From the NCBI RefSeq assembly GCF_018860915.1, contig NZ_JAHKQD010000015.1, positions 1 to 64,000 on the forward strand: DNA of 64,000 bases. The letters are read 5' to 3'. The translations under genes and the position numbers were made by a program. The stretch's first letter is position 1. Each line of letters starts with the position of its first letter. Positions 1 to 9,820 of this stretch are shown in pieces. The notes beneath the pieces were generated by a model that saw only the letters and a list, made by a program, of their open reading frames with translations, ran no database searches and had not been told where the DNA came from. Source of the stretch: Colwellia sp. C2M11. Lineage in GTDB: Bacteria > Pseudomonadota > Gammaproteobacteria > Enterobacterales > Alteromonadaceae.

Positions 1-40
1 CCTCAACGGTTTAGAAACAATAAAAATACAATATAAATCG

Positions 41-82
41 AAGTACAGATATTACTAAGGCGGCTCAGTAACATCTGTACTT
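41..82. terminator. Long stem-loop before the S9 peptidase gene end
   Basis: A 10-bp perfect inverted repeat (AAGTACAGAT at 41-50, ATCTGTACTT at 73-82) encloses a second 5-bp repeat (TTACT at 52-56, AGTAA at 67-71), making one long hairpin. The plus strand continues TTTATAAA, so it could stop a plus-strand transcript entering from the left. It could also end the minus-strand S9 peptidase transcript, but the minus side has no good T-run. The remainder of 83-273 holds no gene that I can support. Confidence 0.5.
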
Positions 83-273
83 TATAAAAACTACAAATCA
101 ACGTAAATTCAGTTAAAGAGGTAGTTATATTGAGTCGGCTAATGATTAATAAACTAATTAGAGGTTAATTGGTTAACTTTAAGACTCGCTTTAACTTATC
201 TAAAATTTAAGTGACTGTCCTCTTTCATTCAGGCCAACAAGATTACATAATGTTAGTGATTTATCGAACTAAT

Positions 274-2220
274 TTAAGTACCTATATGTTTTTCTAAGAA
301 AGAAAGTATTTTCTTATTTGCTTCCAAAATATTAGCTTCATTATAAAAACCATGACCTTCTTTATCTTTTACTAACCACTCATAAGGGTGTTTATGTTCA
401 TCAAGCGCTTTTTTTAATTTTTCTGCATGCTCAATAGGTGCTCTTTGATCATCTTCACCGTGAATAATCAGTACCGGCGCTTTTAATTTATCTACGTGGT
501 ATACAGGCGAGTTCTCACGTTGTTGCTCTACATCAGTACCTAATGTTGTATCTAAGAATGCTCCGCCCCATTTAAGCGACGTTATATCCCCTTCTTTGTA
601 TAACATTGGTAAGTCATATACACCGGCATAACCTATAGCACACTTAAATAACTCAGGCGTTCTAACTGCACTTTGTAAAGCACTGTAGCCACCAAAGCTT
701 GTACCAAAAATACAAACTCTATTTTTATCAGTAATACCTTCTTGAACCGCATAATTAAGTGCTAGTAAAATATCATCTTGAATTTTAGTTCCCCAATTTG
801 TGTAACCAGCTTCCATAAAGGCTTTACCATAGCCTTCAGAACCCCGAAAATTAACTTGTACAACAACATACCCTGCATTAGCTAACATCTGTACCTGTGG
901 GTCATATCCCCAATAATCTCTCGCATGTGGGCCGCCATGAGGAAGAACAACGGTAGGTAGGTTTTTGGTTTTATTTTTAGGTAAGGTTAAGAAGCCATTT
1001 AACGTTAGTCCGTCAGGCGTTTTTATTCTGAAAGGCTCTACCGGTGACATTTCTTCAGGTTTAATCCAAGAAGCACTCTTAAATAAATGCTTTGCTGCCA
1101 TCGTTTTAGTATTGAAGGAATAAAAAGAGCCGGGGTTTCTATCACTATTAACTTTAACGATAATAGTATTACCATCTCTTGTTTTACTTGTGATAGCAAT
1201 CTTACTTCCTTTAAAAGCACCATATAATGCTTTATGTATTTTCGCTTCCTCGTTATCATCATCTAGGTAAATATAACTCGGATAATCTTCATCTAAACGT
1301 AAACCAAAGACACTATTCACATTCGATTGAATGACATGGGTGGGATCAACAAGCTTACTTTTATAAAGCAACTTTGCTTCTTTTGTTGCAAGGTTATATT
1401 TATATAATCCTTTTGCTTCACCATTTTCAGCTTTTAATGCATAAACACTTTCATTATCTGGTGAAAAAGAAATCGGTGTAAATTCACCGTTAAAATCTTC
1501 ACCAAACGCTTGCCATTCACTATCTCTATCTTTTGAATAAAAAAGCTTAACGTTGTAGTCATTATCAACCCCAGCAACGAAGCGTGGTTGACCATCATTA
1601 TCAACAAGGAATTTACTATAAGGAATAGGGGCAGTTTTCAGGCGGTTTTCTTTACCTGAATATACATTTAACTTAACAACCTGAGGAAGCACATCAGATT
1701 TACGTGATAGAAGTTGCTTTGAAATTAAGACACTTTTATCATCCTCCTTCAAAATATCAATTAGAAAACCTGCATGACCTGATAAAACAATACCGGCTTT
1801 TGAGCGGTAACCAAAAATCATTTTCCCTTTTCGACCGTCATAATTAATCGCGTAGAGTTCACCTAAGTTAATAGGCTCTTCTAACGAACCACGTAACTGC
1901 TCTAGTTGGATGATTACACGTTCATTGTTGACCCAGTAATAATCAGCAGCTTGGTTTTTTCCTCCAGAATTAAGTATATATGTTACTTCATACGTTTTAG
2001 CATCTAAAAAGACTAAACTTTTATCACCATCAACATTCACCGATGCGGCTAAATACTTACCATCAGGGGATATTTTCATATCGTAATATTCTAAATGGCG
2101 AGAAAAGTTTTCTACAGTTGCGGCGCGAGACTGAGCCGTAAATATATAGCACCCTATAAGGAGAGTAATAATGATATGGCTCGAAAGTTTCTTTAATTTT
2201 TTAATATATATATTAGTCAT
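274..2220 (-). CDS. Secreted S9 family prolyl oligopeptidase-type peptidase
   Basis: This is a serine peptidase or acylaminoacyl-peptidase-like enzyme, probably periplasmic or secreted, that should cleave short peptides. The N-terminus is basic followed by a hydrophobic run (about residues 14-32, ending near AQSRA), which fits a signal peptide. Residues about 35-390 have the repeated strand pattern of a beta-propeller. The C-terminal 250 residues are an alpha/beta hydrolase with the nucleophile in GTSFGGYS (Ser about 508), an acid in HGEDDQRAP (about 590) and the His in EGHGF (about 623). The 648-aa length is normal for the family. The gene stands alone, with about 300 bp before tyrS. The family call is secure; the natural substrate cannot be read from the sequence. 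Confidence 0.9.
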   Translation of the reverse strand: MTNIYIKKLKKLSSHIIITLLIGCYIFTAQSRAATVENFSRHLEYYDMKISPDGKYLAASVNVDGDKSLVFLDAKTYEVTYILNSGGKNQAADYYWVNNERVIIQLEQLRGSLEEPINLGELYAINYDGRKGKMIFGYRSKAGIVLSGHAGFLIDILKEDDKSVLISKQLLSRKSDVLPQVVKLNVYSGKENRLKTAPIPYSKFLVDNDGQPRFVAGVDNDYNVKLFYSKDRDSEWQAFGEDFNGEFTPISFSPDNESVYALKAENGEAKGLYKYNLATKEAKLLYKSKLVDPTHVIQSNVNSVFGLRLDEDYPSYIYLDDDNEEAKIHKALYGAFKGSKIAITSKTRDGNTIIVKVNSDRNPGSFYSFNTKTMAAKHLFKSASWIKPEEMSPVEPFRIKTPDGLTLNGFLTLPKNKTKNLPTVVLPHGGPHARDYWGYDPQVQMLANAGYVVVQVNFRGSEGYGKAFMEAGYTNWGTKIQDDILLALNYAVQEGITDKNRVCIFGTSFGGYSALQSAVRTPELFKCAIGYAGVYDLPMLYKEGDITSLKWGGAFLDTTLGTDVEQQRENSPVYHVDKLKAPVLIIHGEDDQRAPIEHAEKLKKALDEHKHPYEWLVKDKEGHGFYNEANILEANKKILSFLEKHIGT

Positions 2221-2465
2221 AATGTTTTGTGTTTCATTCCCTAAGTTTTACTATTCCAAATCAAAACGGTTAGTCCAGTTTCGTCAATCAGTTACCTTTA
2301 TTCAAAGGTATATTAAGAAAAAGTGATACCAAATAAAAGCTTATATCACGTTAAATATCAAAAAAATCAACAATACTGAGCTATTTAAATAGCTATAGAT
2401 GAAATGGAATGATTAATAGTATTGAACGTTTGGCGTTAAGAATATATTGCGTAGTAATAAAAAGA

Positions 2466-2493
2466 AATAAGCCAATCAAGTGATTGGCTTATT
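2466..2493 (-). terminator. Rho-independent terminator of tyrS
   Basis: A 13-bp inverted repeat (2466-2478 and 2481-2493, AAGCCAATCA core) lies about 25 bp past the tyrS stop. Read on the minus strand it is followed by a T-rich run (TTTCTTTTT). The geometry fits intrinsic termination of tyrS. The rest of 2221-2517 is AT-rich upstream DNA of the S9 peptidase with no supported feature. Confidence 0.8.
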
Positions 2494-2517
2494 TTGAGAA
2501 GATATTGCGTCGACTAG

Positions 2518-3717
2518 TTATTTAACACTTACTCGCGCAAATTTGCGTTTACCAACTTGATAGATCGCATTACTACCGCTTACGATCACTAAATTTCTAT
2601 CGGTAATTTTTTCACCATCGATTTTAGCAGCACCTTGCTTGATCATACGATAAGCATCAGAAGTACTGCCAACTAAGTTAGCCTCTTTTAATAAGTTAGC
2701 TATAGCGATTTCACCACCTTCAACAACTAATTCAAGCTCTGGTATTTCATCTGGCATTGCACCTTTTTGGAAACGGTTAATAAATTCGTGATGAGCCGCT
2801 TCTGCTGCTGCTTCATCATGGAAACGTGCTATTAATTCTTTTGCCAAATCAATTTTAACATCACGTGGGTTTTTACCTTGCTCGATTTCAGTTTTATAGC
2901 CTTCAATTTCAGCTAAAGGCTTAAAGCTCAATAGCTCATAATAACGCCACATAAGTACATCTGAAATTGACATGATTTTACCAAACATATCTGATGGACT
3001 ATCAGTAATACCAATGTAATTCCCTAATGACTTAGACATTTTTTGCACGCCGTCTAAGCCTTCAAGTAAAGGCATCATTAATACAGTTTGTGGACGTTGC
3101 CCTTCAGACTTCTGTAATTCACGCCCCATCAACAAGTTAAACTTTTGATCTGTGCCGCCTAACTCAACATCAGCTTCAAGTGCTACTGAATCCCAGCCCT
3201 GCACAAGTGGATACATAAATTCATGTATGGCAATCGCCTGGCCATTGGCATAACGCTTTTTAAAATCATCACGCTCCATCATGCGAGCAACCGTTTGACG
3301 GGAAGCTAACTGCAACATACCTGCAGCGCCTAATTTTTCCATCCAAGTAGAGTTAAATGCCACAGTGGTTTTAGCTGGGTCTAATATTTTAAACACTTGC
3401 TCTTTATAAGTTTCAGCGTTGGCGAGTACATCTTCTTTAGTAAGTGGTTTACGGGTAACATTTTTACCCGTTGGGTCACCTATCATACCGGTAAAATCAC
3501 CAATCAGAAAAATAACATCATGACCTAGCTGTTGAAATTGGCGTAATTTATTGATTAAAACAGTGTGACCTAAATGTAGGTCTGGGGCTGTAGGGTCAAA
3601 TCCTGCTTTAATTTTTAACGGCTTACCTGTTTTAAGTTTTGCGAGTAACTCTTCTTCTACTAATATTTCTTCTGAACCGCGCTTCAATTCTGCAAACGCT
3701 TGACTTACATCCGTCAT
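2518..3717 (-). CDS. tyrS: Tyrosyl-tRNA synthetase, TyrZ-like subtype
   Basis: The enzyme charges tRNA(Tyr) with tyrosine in the cytoplasm. The class I signatures are HLGH (residues 48-51) and a canonical KMSKS (226-230). KMSKS marks the TyrZ-like subtype, since Escherichia coli TyrS has KFGKT. The C-terminus (about 335-399) looks like an S4 RNA-binding domain. A start at 3729 is open, but that ATG is part of the sequence ATGGAGCT, whose GGAG sits 6-7 nt before the next ATG at 3717. The internal ATG is therefore the likely start, giving 399 aa. It is divergent from the M23 peptidase gene; about 270 bp between them must hold both promoters. A strong terminator follows. Confidence 0.97.
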   Translation of the reverse strand: MTDVSQAFAELKRGSEEILVEEELLAKLKTGKPLKIKAGFDPTAPDLHLGHTVLINKLRQFQQLGHDVIFLIGDFTGMIGDPTGKNVTRKPLTKEDVLANAETYKEQVFKILDPAKTTVAFNSTWMEKLGAAGMLQLASRQTVARMMERDDFKKRYANGQAIAIHEFMYPLVQGWDSVALEADVELGGTDQKFNLLMGRELQKSEGQRPQTVLMMPLLEGLDGVQKMSKSLGNYIGITDSPSDMFGKIMSISDVLMWRYYELLSFKPLAEIEGYKTEIEQGKNPRDVKIDLAKELIARFHDEAAAEAAHHEFINRFQKGAMPDEIPELELVVEGGEIAIANLLKEANLVGSTSDAYRMIKQGAAKIDGEKITDRNLVIVSGSNAIYQVGKRKFARVSVK

Positions 3718-3984
3718 TTTTAGCTCCATTGGCTAGCTATATATTTATTTCAATGGCTGAATTCTACTCATTTTATCTGCTACATAACAGTATAAAAATC
3801 GATGTAGCCATTTTTTGTAACAACTTTTATAAAAATTTTTCTGAAAACTTTGCTAAAAACTTTGATATAGTGCGAGACGATACTAATTTGATTTAATTTC
3901 CCCCGTTCCAATAAAATCAAATTGTTATGAATTAGCGACAATTGTCGTATTTTTATTACCAATATAAAGTAAACACTTATCTCC

Positions 3985-5460
3985 GTGAATAAACAACAAA
4001 TAATACAACGACAATTAAAAACACTTCATAAAGTTTTTCTTAGCTTACTGACAAATTTTAAACAATTACCCAAAAAACATCGTGCAATAATTATTAGTAT
4101 ATCAATATTAACTTTGTTCATAATATTGCTGCCAAGTAAGCATGAATTAACCAACAAAACAAATAAGCAAAGCCTTGAGGTTGGTAAGCGTTACCAAGTA
4201 GCAATTCCTGAAAAATCTTCAGCTGAACAACCACTTTCCACACCGGTTGAGATAGAAATCCCTACCGCTGTACCATCACCAGAAAACCAACTAACCGATG
4301 AAAATGACCTAACCACAACAGTAAATTCAGAACAACAAAGTGACATGTCTTGGCAAACCGTGAAAGTTCGTAGCGGAGATTCATTAGCAAGAATATTTAA
4401 ACGCTTAGGGTTTAGTGCGCAAGATACTTATGCTGTTAGTAGTGCTAAAGGGAAAGACAGTAAACTACTACTCAAAATGAACGTCGGCGATACGCTGCGC
4501 ATTGCCACCAATAATGAACAAAAAATAACAGCGCTTGAATATCCGTTATCAAAAACAGATACTTTGTATATCAATCTTGTCGGTGATAGCTATCAATCAC
4601 ATAAAGAAAGTAAACCTGTTGATATTACACAAGATTATGCACACGGAACGATTAATTCAAATTTTTGGAATGCAGGAACAGCTGCCGGCTTAAGTGATCG
4701 ACAAATTATTGAACTTGCTAATATTTTTGGTTGGGATATAGATTTTGCTTTAGATATACGTGCAGGCGATAGTTTTCATGTAATTTATGAGAAAAAATAT
4801 GTTGAAGGCGAATACATTGGTACAGGAAATATTTTAGCTGCCGAATTTATTAACCAAAAAGACCCATTTCAAGCAGTAAGATTTACTGATGGTGAATATT
4901 ATACTCCTGGTGGCAAAAGTATGCGTAAGGCTTTCTTAAGAGCTCCCGTAAACTTTAAGTATATTAGTTCTAGTTTTGCACCTAAACGCTTTCACCCAGT
5001 ACAAAAGCGTTGGAAAGCGCATAGAGGAGTTGATTATGCAGCGAAAACAGGTACTCCAGTAGTAGCAGCAGGCAATGGTAAGGTTACGCATTCAACTTAT
5101 AACAAATACAATGGTAATTATGTGTTTATCCAGCATGGTAATGGCATAGTAACTAAGTATTTACATTTTTCAAAACGAGCGGTTAAAAAAGGTCAACGTG
5201 TAAAACAGGGGCAAGTTATTGGTTATGTAGGCGCAACAGGGTTGGCTGCAGGACCTCACTTACATTATGAGTTTTTACTTAATGGTGTACACCGTAATCC
5301 TAGAACAGTAAAACTGCCTGATTCAAAACCAATCGCTAAAGAATTTAAAGCTGAATTTACCACAATTTCGAAACAACGTTTAAAAGAGCTGGACGATTCA
5401 AAACGTATCGTTTTGGCTGTAAGTATTGCCGAGGAGCAAACACCTAAAAATGAAGATTAA
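3985..5460 (+). CDS. mepM: M23 murein DD-endopeptidase, MepM-like
   Basis: This is probably a periplasmic, inner-membrane-anchored peptidoglycan endopeptidase that cuts cross-links so the wall can expand. There is one membrane segment (about residues 34-50), then a Pro/Glu-rich linker, a LysM/OapA-like region (about 121-176, starting WQTVKVRSGDSL) and an M23 domain (about 325-440). Zinc ligands are visible in HRGVD (346-350) and HLHYEF (425-430). The start is GTG without a clear Shine-Dalgarno sequence. The end overlaps the probable anmK start by 11 bp, so both are probably translated from one mRNA. That pairing links wall cutting to muropeptide recycling. Length 491 aa is normal. The gene symbol is by similarity. 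Confidence 0.9.
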   Translation: MNKQQIIQRQLKTLHKVFLSLLTNFKQLPKKHRAIIISISILTLFIILLPSKHELTNKTNKQSLEVGKRYQVAIPEKSSAEQPLSTPVEIEIPTAVPSPENQLTDENDLTTTVNSEQQSDMSWQTVKVRSGDSLARIFKRLGFSAQDTYAVSSAKGKDSKLLLKMNVGDTLRIATNNEQKITALEYPLSKTDTLYINLVGDSYQSHKESKPVDITQDYAHGTINSNFWNAGTAAGLSDRQIIELANIFGWDIDFALDIRAGDSFHVIYEKKYVEGEYIGTGNILAAEFINQKDPFQAVRFTDGEYYTPGGKSMRKAFLRAPVNFKYISSSFAPKRFHPVQKRWKAHRGVDYAAKTGTPVVAAGNGKVTHSTYNKYNGNYVFIQHGNGIVTKYLHFSKRAVKKGQRVKQGQVIGYVGATGLAAGPHLHYEFLLNGVHRNPRTVKLPDSKPIAKEFKAEFTTISKQRLKELDDSKRIVLAVSIAEEQTPKNED

Positions 5461-6640
5461 TACAAAATTAAGTACTTCAAACGCGCCTACCTACTATATT
5501 GGTTTAATGTCAGGCACAAGTGCTGACGGCATTGATTTGGCTTTAGTTTCCTTCGATCAGAATAACCTACTTAAACATCACGCTAGTTACTATCAAGCAT
5601 ATAGTAATGAAACAGCAGAAAAAATTCAGTCGCTTTATAATCCTACTAATAATGAAATTGATCGTGCCTTTGCATTAGATGTTGAGTTAGCAAAACTCTT
5701 TGCCGCTGCAGTTAACAACTTTTTAATACAGCAACAATTGAATTATTCCGACATTATTGCCATTGGTAACCATGGTCAAACTATTCGTCACAGGCCACTG
5801 ATAACCCACCCATTTACTTTACAAATTGGCTGCAATCAAACATTAGCAACCTTGACGAATATTCGTGTCATTGGGCAGTTTCGCCGCAAAGATATGGCAT
5901 TAGGAGGACAAGGAGCTCCGTTAGTACCGGCTTTTCATCAAACCATTTTTAGTGAGCGTCAGAGCAGTGATAATGGTGCTGATGTTTTTGTTGTTAATAT
6001 AGGCGGTATAGCCAATCTTACTTTTTTACCTGCAACTGATAAGCAAGAAGTTTGTGGTTATGATTCAGGCCCAGGTAATGCATTGATGGATGACTGGTTT
6101 AGCTTACATAACCCTCACAGTAAAACGAAATATGACGAGAATGGTAATTGGGCAAGAAAAGGTCAAATTAATGCTGAATTGCTAACACTGTTTTTATCTG
6201 ACAATTACTTTCAACTTCCTCATCCCAAAAGTACTGGTCGAGAATATTTCCATTTATCATGGCTAAAGCGCCAGCTAACTAACTTCACTCACATTAGCAA
6301 TGAAGATGTGCAAGCAACGCTTACCGCGTTAACAGCGATAACTATTGTTGACGCAATTAAGCAGCACAGTCCTAACAATGAAGCTAGCACTAAAATATAC
6401 CTTTGTGGCGGCGGTGCTCATAATAAAATTTTAAAAGATACCATAGATAAACAACTGGCTCTACACTATAAAAATTACAAACTTCTTCTTACTAATCAAA
6501 AAGATATAGATGGAGATCAATTAGAAGCAATAGCTTTTGCCTGGCTGGCCTTTGCTTATGACAAAAAGTTATTAAGCAGTATGTCAACGGTAACGGGGGC
6601 TAGCAAATGTTGCACCCTTGGTAATGAGTATTTACCCTAG
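5450..6640 (+). CDS. anmK: Anhydro-N-acetylmuramic acid kinase
   Basis: AnmK converts 1,6-anhydro-MurNAc plus ATP to MurNAc-6-phosphate in peptidoglycan recycling. Visible signatures are GLMSGTSADGID near the N-terminus (phosphate-binding loop and catalytic Asp), GNHGQTIRHRP, GGQGAPLVP, NIGGIANLT, YDSGPGN and CGGGAHN. A TTG start at 5426 is possible. The ATG at 5450 is preferred: GAGGAG lies at 5431-5436 and the family normally begins only a few residues before the MSGTS motif. This gives 396 aa, slightly longer than the E. coli protein. It overlaps the end of the M23 peptidase gene. Confidence 0.96.
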   Translation: MKINTKLSTSNAPTYYIGLMSGTSADGIDLALVSFDQNNLLKHHASYYQAYSNETAEKIQSLYNPTNNEIDRAFALDVELAKLFAAAVNNFLIQQQLNYSDIIAIGNHGQTIRHRPLITHPFTLQIGCNQTLATLTNIRVIGQFRRKDMALGGQGAPLVPAFHQTIFSERQSSDNGADVFVVNIGGIANLTFLPATDKQEVCGYDSGPGNALMDDWFSLHNPHSKTKYDENGNWARKGQINAELLTLFLSDNYFQLPHPKSTGREYFHLSWLKRQLTNFTHISNEDVQATLTALTAITIVDAIKQHSPNNEASTKIYLCGGGAHNKILKDTIDKQLALHYKNYKLLLTNQKDIDGDQLEAIAFAWLAFAYDKKLLSSMSTVTGASKCCTLGNEYLP

Positions 6641-6815
6641 AATGCACTAGTAAAGATTAATATTATCTCTATAATGAATCCTGAACAGTATAAAAAACAA
6701 CCAAGTTGAATTTGTTTTAAAACAAGCGACACATTAAAAATATTGGTTAAAAAATGAACTAACCATTCATAGCGTCGTCTAAATATCAGTGTTAACATTA
6801 GGAGGTAGGAAGGTC

Positions 6816-7007
6816 ATGGAATTTAATGAGATACATATAGGTATGAAATGCGGTAGTCGAAAGGGTAGCGGCACTGTCACTTGGATAGATGGCTCAACCC
6901 GAACAATCTACATGGCGGATACTTACAATAACAATAATTTTGAAGTGGAGTTTGAAGAACTTATCGAAGATCCACAAGCACATAATAAAGGTGATACCTT
7001 TTATTAG
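6816..7007 (+). CDS. Small soluble protein of unknown function (63 aa)
   Basis: I do not recognise this family. The ORF is open from a GTG at 6789, but AGGAGG at 6800-6805 lies 10 nt before the ATG at 6816, which makes that ATG the start. The protein is soluble and has a strand-turn pattern (GSRKGSGTVTWIDGSTRTIYMAD), a short Asn-rich stretch and an acidic segment (FEVEFEELIED). It could be a small beta-barrel like a KOW- or SH3-type domain, but that is only an impression. It follows anmK after 175 bp and is followed by two hairpins, so it may have its own short transcript. The strong ribosome-binding site argues that it is a real gene. Confidence 0.7.
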   Translation: MEFNEIHIGMKCGSRKGSGTVTWIDGSTRTIYMADTYNNNNFEVEFEELIEDPQAHNKGDTFY

Positions 7008-7010
7008 ATT

Positions 7011-7030
7011 GTGCTAATTAGAATTAGCAC
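7011..7030. terminator. Short perfect hairpin after the 63-aa gene
   Basis: A perfect 9-bp inverted repeat (GTGCTAATT at 7011-7019, AATTAGCAC at 7022-7030) with a 2-nt spacer begins 4 bp after the stop codon. It has no T-run, so it may protect the mRNA 3' end or act as an operator rather than stop transcription itself. Confidence 0.4.
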
Positions 7031-7076
7031 AGTGATCGTCAGTGCAAATTTAGTGTAAACTTGAATATTCAAAACT

Positions 7077-7114
7077 AAAGCCCATGAAATTTTGTATTTT
7101 ATGGGCTTTCTTTT
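7077..7114. terminator. Bidirectional terminator between the 63-aa gene and the GH3 gene
   Basis: The arms AAAGCCCAT (7077-7085) and ATGGGCTTT (7101-7109) form a stem that can extend inward through AT and GT pairs. The plus strand continues CTTTTAT. The minus strand continues AGTTTTGAAT. It sits between convergent genes and could end both; the plus direction is the better terminator. Confidence 0.7.
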
Positions 7115-7115
7115 A

Positions 7116-9116
7116 TCAGTTAAGTAATAACTCACTATATTTCGGTAGACTAACCGGTAATACTCCTAATGCTTTTTGCTTACCTAACATAATAGCAATA
7201 CTCGTCTGATAACCGGGGCTGTATGCTATATCATTACTGTTGTTATAAATTCTATCGTCAAATGTCACTAGAATTGAGTCTGCTAGCTTAGTATAAGGGG
7301 TTAATAAGTAAGGCGACCCTTTAGCAATCAACATACTCGCTACTTTTCGTTGCTTAGCTTGTTGTAACTGGTAAGCAAGTAACTGCTCATAACTCACATT
7401 ACCTTGTTTATTAGCAACATACGCTTGAGTTAATACATCTTCTGCGCCACCAATATCAACTGCGCTCGCTATCTTAGTATCAACTGTTGCAATAATAAGA
7501 TCGGCTTTAGCTAATTTATCACCTTGATGTATTTGTGATTGTGCATCACGCTCTGCGACCACTGTTGCGCTAATTTGTGGTGCTAATTGATTTAAGCTTT
7601 GCCAATGAAAAATGATCGCTGCTTTTAAAGCGCGAAACTCTTGCCAATTCAGTACAAACAAATGAATACGTGAAATACGCTCAACATCCACTGGGAACTT
7701 GTCTTGATTTTCAATCAGTGACACCACAGCGTTATCTGCTAAGGCTTGTTCAAGCAATAAATGTTGTTCTTGTGCTATATACTGCTCTGCTAACGTAACT
7801 CTCTTATCTAGAGACATTTCTGGTAGCGCTATATATTTTCGTTTATAGCTATTTATTCTCTGAACAGACTGTTTAACTTCCGCTATTGAAAATTCATCTT
7901 TATTAATTTTTTGTTGTAATGCTTCAGCAACAGCCTTAACAAATAACTTAAATTTATCAATATCTTCAACTTTTCTTATTTTAAACGGCATTACGGCTAA
8001 ATCAGCGCCTGCAACGAAGGTTTCGACCACGGCGGTCACTTCATTAAAATAATGCGCAATACCTGCCATATCTAGTGCATCTGTCGCAATAATACCGTTA
8101 TATCCCATGTTATTTCTTAACAAATCAGTCAGTATTTTTCGAGACATTGTTGCTGGTCGAATAATTTTTTCGCCTTTAAGGTTGGCAATCGTTGAATTAT
8201 CTAATGCTGGGTATTGTATATGTGCAGTCATGATCATCGCAGGATCACTATGTTTAATTGCCCACTCAAATGACGTTAAATCTTTACTTTCTATCGTCGC
8301 TAAATCATGTTCAACAAGAGGTAATCCTAAATGACTATCAATATGAGTATCACCGTGACCAGGAAAATGTTTGAGCGTTGCCATGATCCCCTGATTTTGT
8401 AAGCCATTAACAACTGCTGCGCCTAATTCAGCAACAAGCTTTGGATCTTCACCAAAAGAACGTGTGTTAATAACCGGGTTCATCGCATTAGTATTCACAT
8501 CAACAACAGGAGCATAGTTGTTGTTAATTCCTAATAACATTAACTCTTTAGCAATAACCATACTCGTTTGCGTAGCAAATTCGATACCTTTAGATTGATA
8601 AGTAGCACCTATTGCCATATTACCTGCAAATGATGTGGCTTGAGGCAAACGCACTACTCTGCCACCTTCTTGATCAATAGAGATAATTAACGGTTGTTGC
8701 GAATCTGACTTAACTGCTGCTGCTTGTAAATCATGCGTTAACTGAATAATTTGTTTTGTTGTTGATAAGTTTTCAGCAAAAAGCACTACACTCCCAATAC
8801 CCGTTGTCGTAATAGCATCAGCTAAGGCTTTCGGTAATTCAGTCACCGGCTCTAAACAACGCCCAGTAGTATTCATCGGTTTTTCTGAGCAAAAATAACG
8901 GATATCAAGTGCCATTTTAGCTGCTAATTGTTTTTCAAAGTCAGAAAGTTGTATTGAATTATTGCTTTTGGCTGTCATAGGAGAGTTCGATGTTTTATTA
9001 ACGGATAATTGGCTAGCTGCATTACTAGGTAAAGCATAAGATTTACCTGAAAGTAAGCAGCTGGAAAAAAAGTAAAAAACAAATAATGATCCGTTTTTTA
9101 TCACCTTGTTTATCAC
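7116..9116 (-). CDS. Secreted glycoside hydrolase family 3 beta-N-acetylhexosaminidase
   Basis: This is a GH3 enzyme of the NagZ branch that removes terminal beta-N-acetylglucosamine. The NagZ signature KHFPGHGDT followed by IDSHLGLP (about residues 249-266) carries the catalytic His, and ATDALDM contains the likely nucleophile Asp. NagZ is cytosolic and about 340 aa. This protein is 666 aa, with a hydrophobic N-terminus (about residues 9-28) that looks like a signal peptide and a long C-terminal domain after residue about 430. It therefore probably acts in the periplasm or outside, on chitin or wall fragments. The start is GTG, and its GTGA overlaps the elbB stop, so the two are translationally coupled. 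Confidence 0.9.
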   Translation of the reverse strand: MINKVIKNGSLFVFYFFSSCLLSGKSYALPSNAASQLSVNKTSNSPMTAKSNNSIQLSDFEKQLAAKMALDIRYFCSEKPMNTTGRCLEPVTELPKALADAITTTGIGSVVLFAENLSTTKQIIQLTHDLQAAAVKSDSQQPLIISIDQEGGRVVRLPQATSFAGNMAIGATYQSKGIEFATQTSMVIAKELMLLGINNNYAPVVDVNTNAMNPVINTRSFGEDPKLVAELGAAVVNGLQNQGIMATLKHFPGHGDTHIDSHLGLPLVEHDLATIESKDLTSFEWAIKHSDPAMIMTAHIQYPALDNSTIANLKGEKIIRPATMSRKILTDLLRNNMGYNGIIATDALDMAGIAHYFNEVTAVVETFVAGADLAVMPFKIRKVEDIDKFKLFVKAVAEALQQKINKDEFSIAEVKQSVQRINSYKRKYIALPEMSLDKRVTLAEQYIAQEQHLLLEQALADNAVVSLIENQDKFPVDVERISRIHLFVLNWQEFRALKAAIIFHWQSLNQLAPQISATVVAERDAQSQIHQGDKLAKADLIIATVDTKIASAVDIGGAEDVLTQAYVANKQGNVSYEQLLAYQLQQAKQRKVASMLIAKGSPYLLTPYTKLADSILVTFDDRIYNNSNDIAYSPGYQTSIAIMLGKQKALGVLPVSLPKYSELLLN

Positions 9117-9769
9117 TTAACTAAAGCCAAAACATTATGTACTAAACGGTTAATACCTGAGGCTGCTTCACTTATTGAAGTAGCGAGCATGTAAGCAGGC
9201 GTTGTCACTAGCTTATGCGTTTCATCAATAACAATATCGTCAACACCACAATTTTTATGTATCAATCCTTTGGCAGTAATTAACGATGCAGTATCTCTAT
9301 CAGTACCAATAGTCCCTTGTACTCCTTTAGGGTAAATTAATGGCAACATAGCCGGAGCAATACACATATAACCAGCAGGTTTTTCTGCCTTTGCAAATGC
9401 TTGGCAGGCAGATAACACTTGGTCGTTTACTTGATAATTATCGCCATCTAGTGCGAAGTTACATAAATTTTTTGCAACACCAAAACCACCAGGCACAATA
9501 ATAGCATCGAAGTCTTGTACTCGTAATTCACATAGATCGTCAACATTACCGCGTACCATACGAGCTGATTCAACTAACACATTACGACTCTCATTCTCAC
9601 TGACCTCGCCAGTTAAATGATTAATCACATGATGCTGTTCAATATTAGGTGCAAAACAACAATAACTTGCATTATTTTGTTCAATAGCCAGTAACGTTAG
9701 TACTGTTTCATTGATTTCACTACCATCATAAACACCACAACCACTTAAAATTACCGCAACTTTTTTCAT
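9113..9769 (-). CDS. elbB: Isoprenoid biosynthesis glyoxalase ElbB
   Basis: This is an ElbB/GatY-linked DJ-1/PfpI superfamily protein (also called sigma cross-reacting protein 27A), a cytoplasmic glyoxalase-like protein. The start MKKVAVILSGCGVYDGSEINE is characteristic. PGGFG is the conserved loop and the Cys in GYMCIAPAM is the nucleophile-elbow Cys of the superfamily. Length 218 aa matches the family. A good Shine-Dalgarno (AAGGA) precedes the ATG. The stop overlaps the GH3 start by 4 nt. The physiological role is still uncertain in the family, and the pairing with a hexosaminidase does not clarify it. Confidence 0.93.
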   Translation of the reverse strand: MKKVAVILSGCGVYDGSEINETVLTLLAIEQNNASYCCFAPNIEQHHVINHLTGEVSENESRNVLVESARMVRGNVDDLCELRVQDFDAIIVPGGFGVAKNLCNFALDGDNYQVNDQVLSACQAFAKAEKPAGYMCIAPAMLPLIYPKGVQGTIGTDRDTASLITAKGLIHKNCGVDDIVIDETHKLVTTPAYMLATSISEAASGINRLVHNVLALVK

Positions 9770-9820
9770 TTTTTATCCTTATCACTGACAGCCTAATACT
9801 AAGATCTTAATACTGATATT

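Noticed and set aside
3780..3962. Short ORFs on both strands in the tyrS-mepM gap
   Set aside because: They are AT-rich frames without ribosome-binding sites that overlap the divergent promoter region.
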